Under the pieces are notes generated by a model. It was not told the DNA's origin and did no database searches. It was given only the letters and a program-made list of their open reading frames with translations. 64,000 nucleotides of DNA from Roseateles_B sp041912595 (GTDB lineage: Bacteria > Pseudomonadota > Gammaproteobacteria > Burkholderiales > Burkholderiaceae_C), in NCBI GenBank assembly GCA_041912595.1, contig JAYRMR010000008.1, forward strand, positions 55,501-119,500, written 5' to 3'. Position 1 is the first letter of the stretch. Every line of letters begins with the position of its first letter. This document shows positions 50,806 to 59,093 of this stretch, one piece after another. Position numbers and translations under genes: made by a program.

Positions 50806-51576
50806 ATGAGCGAAGTCGTACTCAAGGTCGCCGGCGTGTCCAAGCGCTTCGGCGGTCTGCAGGCCCTCTCGGACGTGGGCATCCAGATCAACAAGGGCCA
50901 GGTGTATGGCCTGATCGGCCCGAACGGGGCGGGCAAGACCACGTTCTTCAACGTGATCACGGGGCTGTACACGCCGGATGCGGGGACCTTCGAGCTCGGG
51001 GGCGCGCCCTACCAGCCGACGGCGGTGCATCTGGTGGCCAAGACGGGCATCGCCCGCACGTTCCAGAACATCCGGCTCTTCTCGGAGATGACGGCGCTGG
51101 AGAACGTGATGGTGGGGCGCCATGTGCGCACGCACTCGGGACTGATCGGGGCGGTGTTCCGCACGCCGGCGTTCAAGGCCGAGGAGGCCGCGATTGCGAA
51201 GCGGGCGCAGGAGCTGCTGGACTATGTGGGCATCGGCAAGTACGCCGAATTCAAGGCGCGCACGCTGTCCTACGGCGACCAACGCCGCCTGGAGATTGCC
51301 CGCGCGCTGGCCACGGACCCCAAGCTGATCGCGCTGGACGAGCCGGCCGCAGGCATGAACGCCACCGAGAAGGTGGTGCTGCGCGAGCTGATCGACCGCA
51401 TCCGCAAGGACGGCCGCACGATTCTGCTGATTGAGCACGACGTGAAGCTGGTGATGGGCCTGTGCGACCGCGTGACGGTGCTGGACTACGGCAAGCAGAT
51501 CGCCGAGGGCACGCCGGCCGATGTTCAGAAGAACGAGAAGGTGATCGAGGCGTACCTGGGAACGGGTGGGCACTGA
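50806..51576 (+). CDS. livG: Branched-chain amino acid ABC transporter ATPase LivG
   Basis: A 256-residue ABC ATPase. Walker A GPNGAGKTTFFN, the LivG-specific GIARTFQNIRLFSEMTALENVMVGRH, signature LSYGDQRRLEIARAL and Walker B LIALDEPAAGMN. Partner of LivF in energising uptake of leucine, isoleucine and valine or related solutes. The stop is followed by a 136-bp gap holding a dispersed palindromic repeat before livF. Confidence 0.97.
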   Translation: MSEVVLKVAGVSKRFGGLQALSDVGIQINKGQVYGLIGPNGAGKTTFFNVITGLYTPDAGTFELGGAPYQPTAVHLVAKTGIARTFQNIRLFSEMTALENVMVGRHVRTHSGLIGAVFRTPAFKAEEAAIAKRAQELLDYVGIGKYAEFKARTLSYGDQRRLEIARALATDPKLIALDEPAAGMNATEKVVLRELIDRIRKDGRTILLIEHDVKLVMGLCDRVTVLDYGKQIAEGTPADVQKNEKVIEAYLGTGGH

Positions 51577-51588
51577 CGGCCCACCCGC

Positions 51589-51665
51589 CCCCCTACGCGC
51601 TGCGCGCGCCCCCCAGGGGGCGAGCCCCGAGGGCCGGCAGAGCCGGACCCTGGGGCTCCACTCGG
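51589..51665 (+). repeat. Dispersed palindromic intergenic repeat, copy 1
   Basis: A GC-rich unit beginning CCCCCTACGCGCTG with internal hairpin potential (GGGCGAGCCCC, GGCAGAGCCGGA). A 25-nt core (51589-51613) is found again in inverted orientation at 52537-52561. It sits between livG and livF. Confidence 0.8.
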
Positions 51666-51712
51666 GAAGGCATTGCGCGCCGGCCGGTATCACAAGAGAT
51701 TTGGAGTCAAAG

Positions 51713-52432
51713 ATGACGAATGAAGTGCTGTTGAAGGTCAGCGGGCTGAAGGTGGCCTACGGCGGGATCCAGGCGGTGAAGGGCGCGGACTTCGAGGTGC
51801 GCCGCGGCGAGCTGGTGAGCCTGATCGGGGCCAATGGCGCGGGCAAGACCACGACGCTCAAGGCGGTGACGGGCCTGCAGCCGGTGGCGGATGGCGACAT
51901 CCAGTACATGGGCAAGTCCATCAAGGGCCAGGGCGCATGGGACCTGGTGAAGCAGGGCCTGGTGATGGTGCCGGAAGGTCGTGGCACCTTCACGCGCATG
52001 ACCATCGTGGAGAACCTGCAGATGGGCGCCTACATCCGCAACGACAAGGCGCAGATCGAGGCGGACATCGAGCGGATCTTCGGGATCTTCCCGCGCTTGA
52101 AGGAGCGTGCGACGCAGCTGGCCGGGACGATGTCCGGCGGCGAGCAGCAGATGCTGGCGATGGGCCGCGCGCTGATGACGCAGCCCAAGGTGCTGCTGCT
52201 GGACGAGCCGAGCATGGGCCTGTCGCCCATCATGGTCGACAAGATCTTCGAGGTCGTGAACGACATCCACGGGCAGGGCGTGACCATCCTGCTCGTCGAG
52301 CAGAACGCCAGCCGCGCGCTGGCCGCGGCGAACCGCGGCTACGTGATGGAGAGCGGCGTGATCACGATGACGGGCGCGGGCAAGGATCTGCTGAACGATC
52401 CCAAGGTGCGCGCGGCCTATCTGGGCGAATAA
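51713..52432 (+). CDS. livF: Branched-chain amino acid ABC transporter ATPase LivF
   Basis: A 239-residue ABC ATPase. Walker A GANGAGKTTTLKAVTG, the LivF motif LVMVPEGRGTFTRMTIVENLQMG, signature MSGGEQQMLAMGRALM and Walker B VLLLDEPSMGLSPIM. TTGGAG precedes ATG 51713. It is bracketed by inverted copies of an intergenic repeat, which separates it from livG more than the usual few bases. Confidence 0.97.
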   Translation: MTNEVLLKVSGLKVAYGGIQAVKGADFEVRRGELVSLIGANGAGKTTTLKAVTGLQPVADGDIQYMGKSIKGQGAWDLVKQGLVMVPEGRGTFTRMTIVENLQMGAYIRNDKAQIEADIERIFGIFPRLKERATQLAGTMSGGEQQMLAMGRALMTQPKVLLLDEPSMGLSPIMVDKIFEVVNDIHGQGVTILLVEQNASRALAAANRGYVMESGVITMTGAGKDLLNDPKVRAAYLGE

Positions 52433-52473
52433 GCACCCACCTCACCGTGCGCAGATGGCCGGTGGCGCAGCCA

Positions 52474-52567
52474 CTCGGCCCCCGCGCGAAGCCCGAGGAT
52501 CCGGCTCTGCCGGGCCGACGGGCTTGCCCCCTTCGAGGGGGCGCGCGCAGCGCGTAGGGGGTGGTCA
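52474..52567 (-). repeat. Dispersed palindromic intergenic repeat, copy 2 (inverted)
   Basis: Read on the minus strand it starts with the same CCCCCTACGCGCTG core (52561-52537), then AAGCCC and the shared GGCAGAGCCGGA. It fills the gap between the convergent livF and dehydrogenase genes and may act as a terminator. Confidence 0.8.
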
Positions 52568-52568
52568 A

Positions 52569-53663
52569 TCAGACCGGCTTGACCAGCTTCGAGCGGGCCC
52601 AGGCGTCAGCCTCGCGGCCCGGCGTGTTGCCCGAGACCTTGATGCGATCCAGCAGCTCGGCCACGCGGCCGCGGATCTCGCCGACCTCGGCCATCACCTT
52701 GGACTCTTCACCTTCGTTGCGGAACTCGCGGGCCACGCTGACGATGCCGCCGGCGTTGACCAGGTAGTCCGGCAGGTAGGTGATGCCACGCGCCTGCAGG
52801 GCATCGCCGTCGGCCACGGTGGCCAGCTGGTTGTTGGCGGCACCGGCGATCAGCTTGGCCTGGATGGCGGGGATGCTCTGGGCGTTGAGCACGGCGCCCA
52901 GCGCGCAGGGCGCCAGCACGTCGGCCTGGACCGACAGGATCTCGCCGACGCTCACGGCGCGGGCGCCCAGCTCGGCCTGCGCACGGGCGACCTTGTCGGC
53001 GTTGACGTCCGCCACGACCAGCTTGGCGCCGGCCTTGTGCAGGAACTCGGCCAGGTGCCAGCCCACGGCGCCGAGGCCTTGCAGGGCGACGGTCACGCCG
53101 TCCAGTGAGCTGCGGCCCAGCACGCGCTTCACGCCTTCGTCGATGGAGACGAACACGCCCCAGGCGGTCTTGGGGCTCGGGTCGCCACCGAAGGCGCCTT
53201 CACGCGGGATGCCGCTCACGAACTGGGTGTGCTGCTGCACCACGCGCATGTCGGCGGTGGTGGTGCCCACGTCCTCGGCGGTGATGTAGGCACCATTGAG
53301 CGAGGCCACGGCGCGGCCGAAGGCGGCGAAGAGCGCGGGGCGGTCGAAGTCGCCGGCCGGCTTGATGATCACGGCCTTGCCGCCGCCGAAGGGCAGGTTG
53401 GCCAGGGCGTTCTTGAGACTCATGCCCTGCGACAGGCGCAGCGCGTCGTTCAGCGCGGCCAGCTCGTTGTCGTAGGTCCAGAAGCGGCAGCCGCCGAACG
53501 CGGGGCCGCGGGCGGTGCTGTGCACGGCCAGGATGGTCTTGAGACCGGTCTGCTCGTCGGTGGCGAAGAGCACGCGCTCGTGGGCGGGTTGCTCAGGCAG
53601 GCCGAACAGGGAGGAGGGGATGGAAGCCGGCGATTCGGTCAGGGCGCGGACGAGGTCAGACAT
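52569..53663 (-). CDS. Leucine/phenylalanine/valine-type amino acid dehydrogenase
   Basis: A 364-residue NAD-dependent Glu/Leu/Phe/Val dehydrogenase. GMSLKNALANLPFGGGKAVI carries the substrate and catalytic lysines. The Rossmann motif is VALQGLGAVGWHLAEFL. AGAANNQL and YLPDYLVNAGGIVSV are typical of Leu/Phe DHs. Oxidative deamination of a branched or aromatic amino acid is the expected reaction; the exact substrate is not readable. It is convergent with livHMGF, which suggests import then catabolism. Confidence 0.92.
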   Translation of the reverse strand: MSDLVRALTESPASIPSSLFGLPEQPAHERVLFATDEQTGLKTILAVHSTARGPAFGGCRFWTYDNELAALNDALRLSQGMSLKNALANLPFGGGKAVIIKPAGDFDRPALFAAFGRAVASLNGAYITAEDVGTTTADMRVVQQHTQFVSGIPREGAFGGDPSPKTAWGVFVSIDEGVKRVLGRSSLDGVTVALQGLGAVGWHLAEFLHKAGAKLVVADVNADKVARAQAELGARAVSVGEILSVQADVLAPCALGAVLNAQSIPAIQAKLIAGAANNQLATVADGDALQARGITYLPDYLVNAGGIVSVAREFRNEGEESKVMAEVGEIRGRVAELLDRIKVSGNTPGREADAWARSKLVKPV

Positions 53664-53885
53664 GGCGTGCTTGCACTTGTGATGCGAGAGAGGGATGGCG
53701 CCACACCTGTCCGGTCAAGCCCGGTCCAGGCCACGTGGCGGCGGATCAGCACGGCTTGTGGCCGCGCTGGGCCAGAAGTGTAGGGGCGATGGGGGCCTCG
53801 CGCTTTCGTCAAAGCGCAAGCATTCGGCATGCCGTGATGCATGCCACGCATCCCCAAGGGCCGGCGCCGCGCGCGGCGGCAGGGG

Positions 53886-54620
53886 TCAGACCGGGTCCTG
53901 GAAGCTGCCGCGGCGCAGGGTCACGACGAGGGTGTCCCGGTGGCCGTGCTCGGCGGCGGGCTGGATGGGCGTGGTCTCGTGGATGACGCGCTCGTCGTCC
54001 AGCAGCAGCAGCGTCCAGGGCTCCTGCAGCGTGAAGCGCTCGCCGCGCGGGCCGTCGGCCTCGAAGACGCGCGACTCGCCGCCCTTGATGCCGACGCGGC
54101 TCACCAGGAAGACGGCCACCAGGTCCACGCCGTCGCGGTGTGCGCCTTCGGGCGTCGGGCGGCCGATGCCGTCCGTGGTGTCGATGCGGAACTGGTGCGT
54201 CTCGATGAACCAGGGCTGCGGGCCCTTGAGCGCATCGGCGGCGCGCGCCAGGCGCAGTAGCAGCGCCTGCCACGCGGGCCGGGCGGCCAGGGCCGGCTGG
54301 ACGGGCTCGAACCAGCGCTCGAGGCCGCCGTGCAGGGCGTTGTAGTCCAGCGGCTGCCAGTGGGCGCGGTGGCCCTGCTGGCGGAGCTGGCCGTCCGCGG
54401 CGACGAAGCTGCCGTGGCGCCGGAAGCGGTAGCGGCCGCCGTCACGCAGATGGGTGTCCGGCGGGAGGTCGTCCCAGAAGGGCGCGAGCGCCTGCAGGTC
54501 CTCGGCCGGGATCTCCGCCCAGTGGCTGAGGCTCTCCGGGGCGATGACGGCCGCGCCCAGCTCGCGCAGGCGGTCCTCGAACTGGCTGGCGCTGGCGTAG
54601 GGCGGCGGGAAGTGCTTCAT
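53886..54620 (-). CDS. 2-oxoglutarate/Fe(II)-dependent dioxygenase (PF10014-type)
   Basis: A 244-residue protein with the facial triad H161-R-D163 (in GAHRDGVDLVAVFLV) and H214 (ERVIHETTPI), followed by HRDTLVVTLRR for 2-oxoglutarate. The overall pattern (FIETHQFRI, GGESRVFEADG, WTLLLLDDERVIHE) matches the family that includes L-isoleucine 4-hydroxylases. Substrate is not proven. It lies upstream of the leucine-type dehydrogenase on the same strand (222-bp gap), next to liv genes. Confidence 0.88.
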   Translation of the reverse strand: MKHFPPPYASASQFEDRLRELGAAVIAPESLSHWAEIPAEDLQALAPFWDDLPPDTHLRDGGRYRFRRHGSFVAADGQLRQQGHRAHWQPLDYNALHGGLERWFEPVQPALAARPAWQALLLRLARAADALKGPQPWFIETHQFRIDTTDGIGRPTPEGAHRDGVDLVAVFLVSRVGIKGGESRVFEADGPRGERFTLQEPWTLLLLDDERVIHETTPIQPAAEHGHRDTLVVTLRRGSFQDPV

Positions 54621-54693
54621 GGGGGCAAGTATGAGGCTGTCATGCGCCCGCGAGGACCCGCCCGGGGCCGGGCGGGCGCAGAGCGCGCGGCAC

Positions 54694-55731
54694 TCAGGCG
54701 CCGTGCTTGTCGGCTTCGGAGGTGAAGGCGTCGGCGTAGAACTCGTCGGCGGGCAGGCCGCCCTGCGCGCTGAAGTCCTTCTTGGCACTCTCCACCATGA
54801 TGGGCGCGCCGCAGGCATAGACCTGGAAGCCGCTGAGATCCGGCAGGTCGGCCAGCACGGCCTGGTGCACGAAGCCGGTGCGGCCGGTCCAGGCTTCCTC
54901 GGCCTTGGGCTCGGACAGCACGGGCACGTAGCGCAGCGTGGGCATGCTGGCTGCGGCCTGCTCGGCCCAGTCGTGCAGGTACAGGTCCGCCTTGCTGCGG
55001 CAGCCCCAGTACAGATGCACCGGGCGGGTCAGGCCCAGGTGCTGGATGCGCTCGAGGATGGCCTTGATGGGCGCGAAGCCGGTGCCGCTGGCGAGCAGCA
55101 CGATGGGCTTGTCGCTGTCCTCGCGCAGGAAGAAGCTGCCGAAGGGGCCTTCCATGCGCAGGATGTCCTTCTCCTTGAGCGCGCCGAAGACGTGGTCGGT
55201 GAACTTGCCGCCGGGCATGTGGCGGATGTGCAGCTCGATGGCGGCCGGCGTGCCCAGGTTGTGGGGCGCGTTGGCCATGGAGTAGCTGCGGCGGGCGCCG
55301 TCGCGCAGGATGAACTCGACGTACTGGCCGGCGTGGAACTGGAAGTTCTGGTTGGCGGCCAGCTGCATGCGGACCACCGCGACGTCCGGGGCCGGCTTCT
55401 CGATGCTGATCACGCGGCTGGGCAGCTTCAGCACCGGGAACTCGCCGGCGCCAGGCACCGTGCGGGCCTCCAGGACGCAGTCGGTCTGCGGAGTGGCGCA
55501 GCAGGTCAGGACCATGCCCTGCGCCTCTTCCTCGGCACTGAGGGCCTTGGCCTGGTGGGCGCCATGGATCACGCGGCCTTCCAGCAGCTTGCTCTTGCAC
55601 GAGCCGCAGGCGCCGTCCTTGCAGCCATAGGGCAGGCCGATGCCCTGGCGGATGGCGGCGCCGAGCAGGGTTTCATCGCGTTCGACGGCAAACTCGCGGC
55701 CGCTGGGCTGGACGGTGATCTGGAAGTTCAT
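54694..55731 (-). CDS. 2Fe-2S ferredoxin / FAD / NAD(P)H reductase (AscD-like)
   Basis: A 345-residue electron-transfer reductase. N-terminal plant-type ferredoxin with C37, C42, C45 in GCKDGACGSCK and a fourth Cys in VLTCCATP. The FAD domain has RSYSMANAP, and NAD(P) binding has LLASGTGFAPIKAI, with GCRSKADLYL and ACGAPIMVESAKK after it. It resembles CDP-6-deoxy-delta-3,4-glucoseen reductase and mono-oxygenase reductases. The partner oxygenase is not in the window. The ATG at 55731 begins MNFQITVQPSG. Confidence 0.93.
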   Translation of the reverse strand: MNFQITVQPSGREFAVERDETLLGAAIRQGIGLPYGCKDGACGSCKSKLLEGRVIHGAHQAKALSAEEEAQGMVLTCCATPQTDCVLEARTVPGAGEFPVLKLPSRVISIEKPAPDVAVVRMQLAANQNFQFHAGQYVEFILRDGARRSYSMANAPHNLGTPAAIELHIRHMPGGKFTDHVFGALKEKDILRMEGPFGSFFLREDSDKPIVLLASGTGFAPIKAILERIQHLGLTRPVHLYWGCRSKADLYLHDWAEQAAASMPTLRYVPVLSEPKAEEAWTGRTGFVHQAVLADLPDLSGFQVYACGAPIMVESAKKDFSAQGGLPADEFYADAFTSEADKHGA

Positions 55732-55800
55732 GGTGAAGGGGTCCGGACAAGAAACCGGCCCGGGCACCACCGTGCCCTCAAGGCAGCGGCGGGCGGGCCG

Positions 55801-55806
55801 TACACT
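55801..55806 (+). promoter_or_regulatory. Candidate -10 element for the SDR gene
   Basis: TACACT, about 77 nt before the start of the NAD-dependent epimerase-like gene, in the divergent gap with the reductase gene. The -35 is unclear. Confidence 0.35.
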
Positions 55807-55882
55807 GGCCCGACATTCTGCCTGAGCGGTCTCCTCCCAGGGGCGCCGGGCCTTTCGGCATTGACCGCCCTGCGCTTCGCCC

Positions 55883-56821
55883 ATGCCTCGTTTTCATTCC
55901 GTCCGCCCCTCGATGGCCTCGACCGCCAAGGCCGCTCCGGCCGCGCCCCGTCTGCTGATCGTCGGCTGCGGCGATGTCGGGATGCGCGTGCTGCGCCGGG
56001 TGCCGCCGGGCTGGGAGGTCTTCGCGCTGACGTCCTCGCCGGCCCGCCGCGAGGCGCTGCGGGCGGCGGGCGCGGTCCCGCTGATCGGCAATCTCGACGA
56101 TCCCCGCAGCCTGCGGCGCCTGGCCGGGCTGGCCACGCATGTGCTGCATCTGGCGCCGCCGCAGGCCAGCGGCGCCCGCGATGAGCGCACGCGCCATCTG
56201 CTGCACGCCCTGCGCCGCGGGCCGGCCCCGGGGGCGCTGGTGTATGCCAGCACGACGGGCGTCTACGGTGACGCGGGAGGCGCATGGCTCGACGAGACCT
56301 CCGCGCTGCGGCCGCGCTCGGACCGCGCGCATCGCCGGGTGGATGCCGAGCGCGCGCTGCGGGCCTTCGGCCAGGCCACGGGCGCGCATGTGAGCGTGCT
56401 GCGCGTGCCGGGCATCTACGCCTGGGACCGCGAGGGCGGCCATCCGCGCGAGCGCCTGGCGAGGGGCACGCCGGTGCTGGCGGCGGCGGACGACGTCTAC
56501 ACCAACCACATCCACGCCGACGACCTCGCGCGGGCCTGCCTGCGCGCGCTGCTGCGGGCGCCGGCTGGACGGGTGTTCAACGTCTGCGACGACACCCAGC
56601 TGCGCATGGGCGACTACTTCGACCTGGCGGCGGACCTCTGCGGCCTGCCGCGCCCGCCGCGCATCAGCCGCGAGGAGGCGAGGGCGCAGATGTCGCCGAT
56701 GCAGCTGAGCTTCATGGCGGAGTCCCGCCGGCTGCGCAACGAGCGCCTGCACCGCGAGCTGGGCCTGCGCCTGCACTACGCGGACGTGCGGGACGGCCTC
56801 CTGGCGGGGCGTCCCGGCTGA
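55883..56821 (+). CDS. SDR-type NAD(P)-dependent epimerase/dehydratase-like protein
   Basis: A 312-residue atypical extended SDR. LLIVGCGDVGMRVL is the nucleotide-binding motif. YASTTGVYGDAGG stands where Tyr-xxx-Lys proteins have their active site, with no clear YxxxK. VLRVPGIYAWDREGG and NHIHADDLARACLRAL follow. Such proteins are related to YeeZ/SDR family of unknown substrate. A later in-frame ATG (55913) could be the true start. Confidence 0.9.
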   Translation: MPRFHSVRPSMASTAKAAPAAPRLLIVGCGDVGMRVLRRVPPGWEVFALTSSPARREALRAAGAVPLIGNLDDPRSLRRLAGLATHVLHLAPPQASGARDERTRHLLHALRRGPAPGALVYASTTGVYGDAGGAWLDETSALRPRSDRAHRRVDAERALRAFGQATGAHVSVLRVPGIYAWDREGGHPRERLARGTPVLAAADDVYTNHIHADDLARACLRALLRAPAGRVFNVCDDTQLRMGDYFDLAADLCGLPRPPRISREEARAQMSPMQLSFMAESRRLRNERLHRELGLRLHYADVRDGLLAGRPG

Positions 56822-56834
56822 GGGGCTTCGCGCC

Positions 56835-57434
56835 TCAGCGGCGGCCGCCGCGCCAGTGGTTCAGCAGCAGCCACGCGCCGATCATGCCGCCCAGGTGGGC
56901 GAAGTGCGCGACGCCGCTGGCACCGCTCAGGCCCATCAGCAGCTCGAGGGCGCCGAAGATCGCCACGAAGACCTTGGCCTTCATGGGGATGGGCGGGAAC
57001 AGCGGCATGATGATGCGGTCCGGGAACAGCATGCCGAAGCCCAGCAGCAGACCGAAGAGGGCGCCTGATGCCCCGACAGTGGGGCCGATGGGGTACGGAA
57101 ACAGCGCGGGAAAGAACGGTGCCACGGCAGCGAAGAGCAGCTGCATCGCCGCCGCGCTGAGCGTGGAGGCCACCAGCAGCTGCAGGTAGCGCTTCTGCCC
57201 GAACACCATCTCCAGCTCGGAGCCGAACATCCACAGGCCGAGCATGTTGAAGAACAGGTGCATGGCGTCGCCGTGCAGGAAGGCGTAGCTCACCATCTGC
57301 CAGGGCATGAAGTAGCCGCTGCTGATGGGCCACAGGGCCAGCCAGGGCTTCCACTCGGGCACCAGGATGAACAGGCAGAAGAAGCCCACGCAGGCCAGCA
57401 TGAAGGCTTTGGTGACGGGCGGCAGTTGGGGCAT
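56835..57434 (-). CDS. Rhomboid family intramembrane serine protease
   Basis: A 199-residue protein with six membrane helices. The catalytic serine is in VGASGALFGLLLGFG and the partner histidine in VAHFAHLGGMIGAWL; MHLFFNMLGLWMFG holds the conserved His/Asn of helix 2. The start at 57434 (MPQLPPVTKAFML) is chosen. Its end nearly meets the SDR gene (13-bp gap). Confidence 0.93.
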   Translation of the reverse strand: MPQLPPVTKAFMLACVGFFCLFILVPEWKPWLALWPISSGYFMPWQMVSYAFLHGDAMHLFFNMLGLWMFGSELEMVFGQKRYLQLLVASTLSAAAMQLLFAAVAPFFPALFPYPIGPTVGASGALFGLLLGFGMLFPDRIIMPLFPPIPMKAKVFVAIFGALELLMGLSGASGVAHFAHLGGMIGAWLLLNHWRGGRR

Positions 57435-57545
57435 GGTGTCAGGTCTTGCGCAAGCGGGGCGGGGGGCCCCGGAACGCTCGGAGTGTATGCGTCTGCACAG
57501 CCGCCTGCCGGCGCGGCGGGCGCCCGGCGAGCGGCGCCGGAAACG

Positions 57546-57567
57546 AAAAAACCACCTCGCGGTGGTT
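57546..57567 (-). terminator. Intrinsic terminator of tRNA-Leu
   Basis: On the minus strand AACCACC pairs with GGTGGTT around GCGA, followed by T's. It lies about 27 nt after the tRNA 3' end. Confidence 0.88.
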
Positions 57568-57593
57568 CTTCTCTGCGTGCAGCGCCCTGGCTG

Positions 57594-57678
57594 TGGTGCC
57601 CGGAGTCGGACTCGAACCGACACGCCTTGCGGCGGGGGATTTTGAGTCCCCTGCGTCTACCGATTTCGCCATCCGGGC
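57594..57678 (-). tRNA. tRNA-Leu (anticodon CAA)
   Basis: An 85-nt type II tRNA on the minus strand. The acceptor stem GCCCGGA pairs with TCCGGGC, followed by encoded CCA. The anticodon loop is CTCAAAA, giving CAA, which reads UUG. A long variable arm (CGCCGCAAGGCG) and the TTCGAGTCC T-arm confirm tRNA-Leu. Confidence 0.97.
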
Positions 57679-57814
57679 CGAAGGGTGCCTTACGCAAGCG
57701 GCGGATTATGCCATGCCTTCCCCGGGGCTCCGGGCCGGCGGCCCGCCCCAGGCGTGGCAGCCCCGCTGCCATCTGTGCCAAGCCCTTCGCTCCGCGCGGG
57801 CCAGCCCGCTGAGG

Positions 57815-57820
57815 GACAAT
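57815..57820 (+). promoter_or_regulatory. Candidate -10 element of cysM, 7 nt before the start codon
   Basis: GACAAT ends 7 nt before ATG 57828, implying a leaderless transcript. No Shine-Dalgarno is present. Confidence 0.4.
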
Positions 57821-57827
57821 CGCCGCC

Positions 57828-58739
57828 ATGAGCACAAAACAGTACCCGAGTCTGGAGGACGTGATCGGCAATACGCCGCTGGTGCGTCTGCAACGCATCC
57901 TGGGGCCGGAGCTGGCGGCCCGCGGCAACGTGCTGCTGGGCAAGCTGGAGGGCAACAACCCCGCCGGCTCGGTCAAGGACCGCCCCGCCATCAGCATGAT
58001 CCGCCGGGCCGAGGAGCGCGGCGAGATCAAGCCGGGTGACACCCTCATCGAGGCCACCTCGGGCAACACCGGCATCGCGCTGGCCATGGCCGCCGCGATG
58101 CGCGGTTACCGCATGGTGCTGATCATGCCGGAGGACCTCTCCATCGAGCGCGCGCAGACCATGAAGGCCTTCGGCGCCGAGCTGATCCTGACCCCGCGCT
58201 CGGGCGGCATGGAATACGCCCGCGACCTCGCCGAGCAGATGCAGCGCGACGGCCGCGGCCGCGTGCTGGACCAGTTCGCCAACGAGGACAACGCCCGCAT
58301 CCACTACGAGACGACGGGCCCCGAGATCTGGCGTGACACCGGCGGCGAGATCACGCATTTCGTCAGCGCCATGGGCACGACGGGCACCATCACCGGCACC
58401 TCGCGCTACCTGAAGGAGATGAACCCCGCCGTGCGCATCGTGGGCGCGCAGCCCGCGGAAGGCTCCCGCATCCCGGGCATCCGCAAGTGGCCGGAGGCCT
58501 ATCTGCCCAAGATCTACCGCCCCGAGCAGGTCGACGAGCTGGTGCAGGTGAGCCAGAGCGACGCCGAGGACATGGCCCGCCGCCTGGCTCGCGAGGAGGG
58601 CTTGTTTGCCGGCATCTCGGCCGCCGGCGCCTGCTGGGTCGCCCTGCAGCTGGCCCGCACGCTCAGCAACGCGACGCTGGTGTTCGTGGTCTGCGATCGG
58701 GGTGATCGCTACCTGTCCACGGGTGTGTTCCCTGCCTAG
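57828..58739 (+). CDS. cysM: Cysteine synthase B
   Basis: A 303-residue PLP fold-type II enzyme making cysteine (or S-sulfocysteine) from O-acetylserine. K50 in NNPAGSVKDRP is the PLP lysine; TSGNTGIALAMAAAMRGY is the substrate and phosphate region; GTTGTITGTSRYL binds PLP phosphate. Sequence features favour CysM over CysK. The TusA-like gene follows 25 bp later, both concerned with sulfur. Confidence 0.96.
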   Translation: MSTKQYPSLEDVIGNTPLVRLQRILGPELAARGNVLLGKLEGNNPAGSVKDRPAISMIRRAEERGEIKPGDTLIEATSGNTGIALAMAAAMRGYRMVLIMPEDLSIERAQTMKAFGAELILTPRSGGMEYARDLAEQMQRDGRGRVLDQFANEDNARIHYETTGPEIWRDTGGEITHFVSAMGTTGTITGTSRYLKEMNPAVRIVGAQPAEGSRIPGIRKWPEAYLPKIYRPEQVDELVQVSQSDAEDMARRLAREEGLFAGISAAGACWVALQLARTLSNATLVFVVCDRGDRYLSTGVFPA

Positions 58740-58764
58740 AATCGCCGCCAGGAAGGCAATGCAC

Positions 58765-58992
58765 ATGGACATCCACAAGGAACTCGACACCCGCGGTCTG
58801 CACTGCCCGCTGCCCATCCTCAAGGCCAAGAAGGCCCTGGCGGACATGCAGAGCGGGCAGCTGCTGAAGGTCGTCGCCACGGACCCGGGCTCGACGCGGG
58901 ACTTCCAGGCCTTCGCCCGCCAGACGGGCAACGAGCTGGTGGCCCAGAGCCAGGCGGGCGAGGAATTCGTCCACGTCCTGAAGCGTCGCTGA
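58765..58992 (+). CDS. TusA-like sulfurtransferase family protein
   Basis: A 75-residue SirA/TusA protein. C14 in GLHCPLPILKAKKAL is the CPxP sulfur-carrying cysteine. Length fits. AGGAAGG lies 8 nt before ATG 58765; ATG 58759 is also in frame but too close to it. Likely role: sulfur relay, for example toward tRNA 2-thiolation, which would connect functionally with mnmC; which partner it serves is unknown. Confidence 0.92.
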   Translation: MDIHKELDTRGLHCPLPILKAKKALADMQSGQLLKVVATDPGSTRDFQAFARQTGNELVAQSQAGEEFVHVLKRR

Positions 58993-59031
58993 CAACGCTC
59001 ACGCCGCTCACGCGGCTGCGCACCAAGAACA

Positions 59032-59067
59032 AAGGCCTGCCGACTCGGCGACGAGTCCGCAGGCCTT
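59032..59067. terminator. Hairpin terminator between the TusA-like and galU genes
   Basis: AAGGCCTGC pairs with GCAGGCCTT, and inside it GACTCG pairs with CGAGTC, giving a long stem between convergent genes. Flanking T-runs are short, so it may work in both directions weakly. Confidence 0.75.
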
Positions 59068-59093
59068 CTCGTTGGCGGCCAGGGGCCAGACGC

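Noticed and set aside
55883..56821. Classical UDP-sugar epimerase paired with galU
   Set aside because: No YxxxK active site could be seen and galU is over 3 kb away on the other strand.
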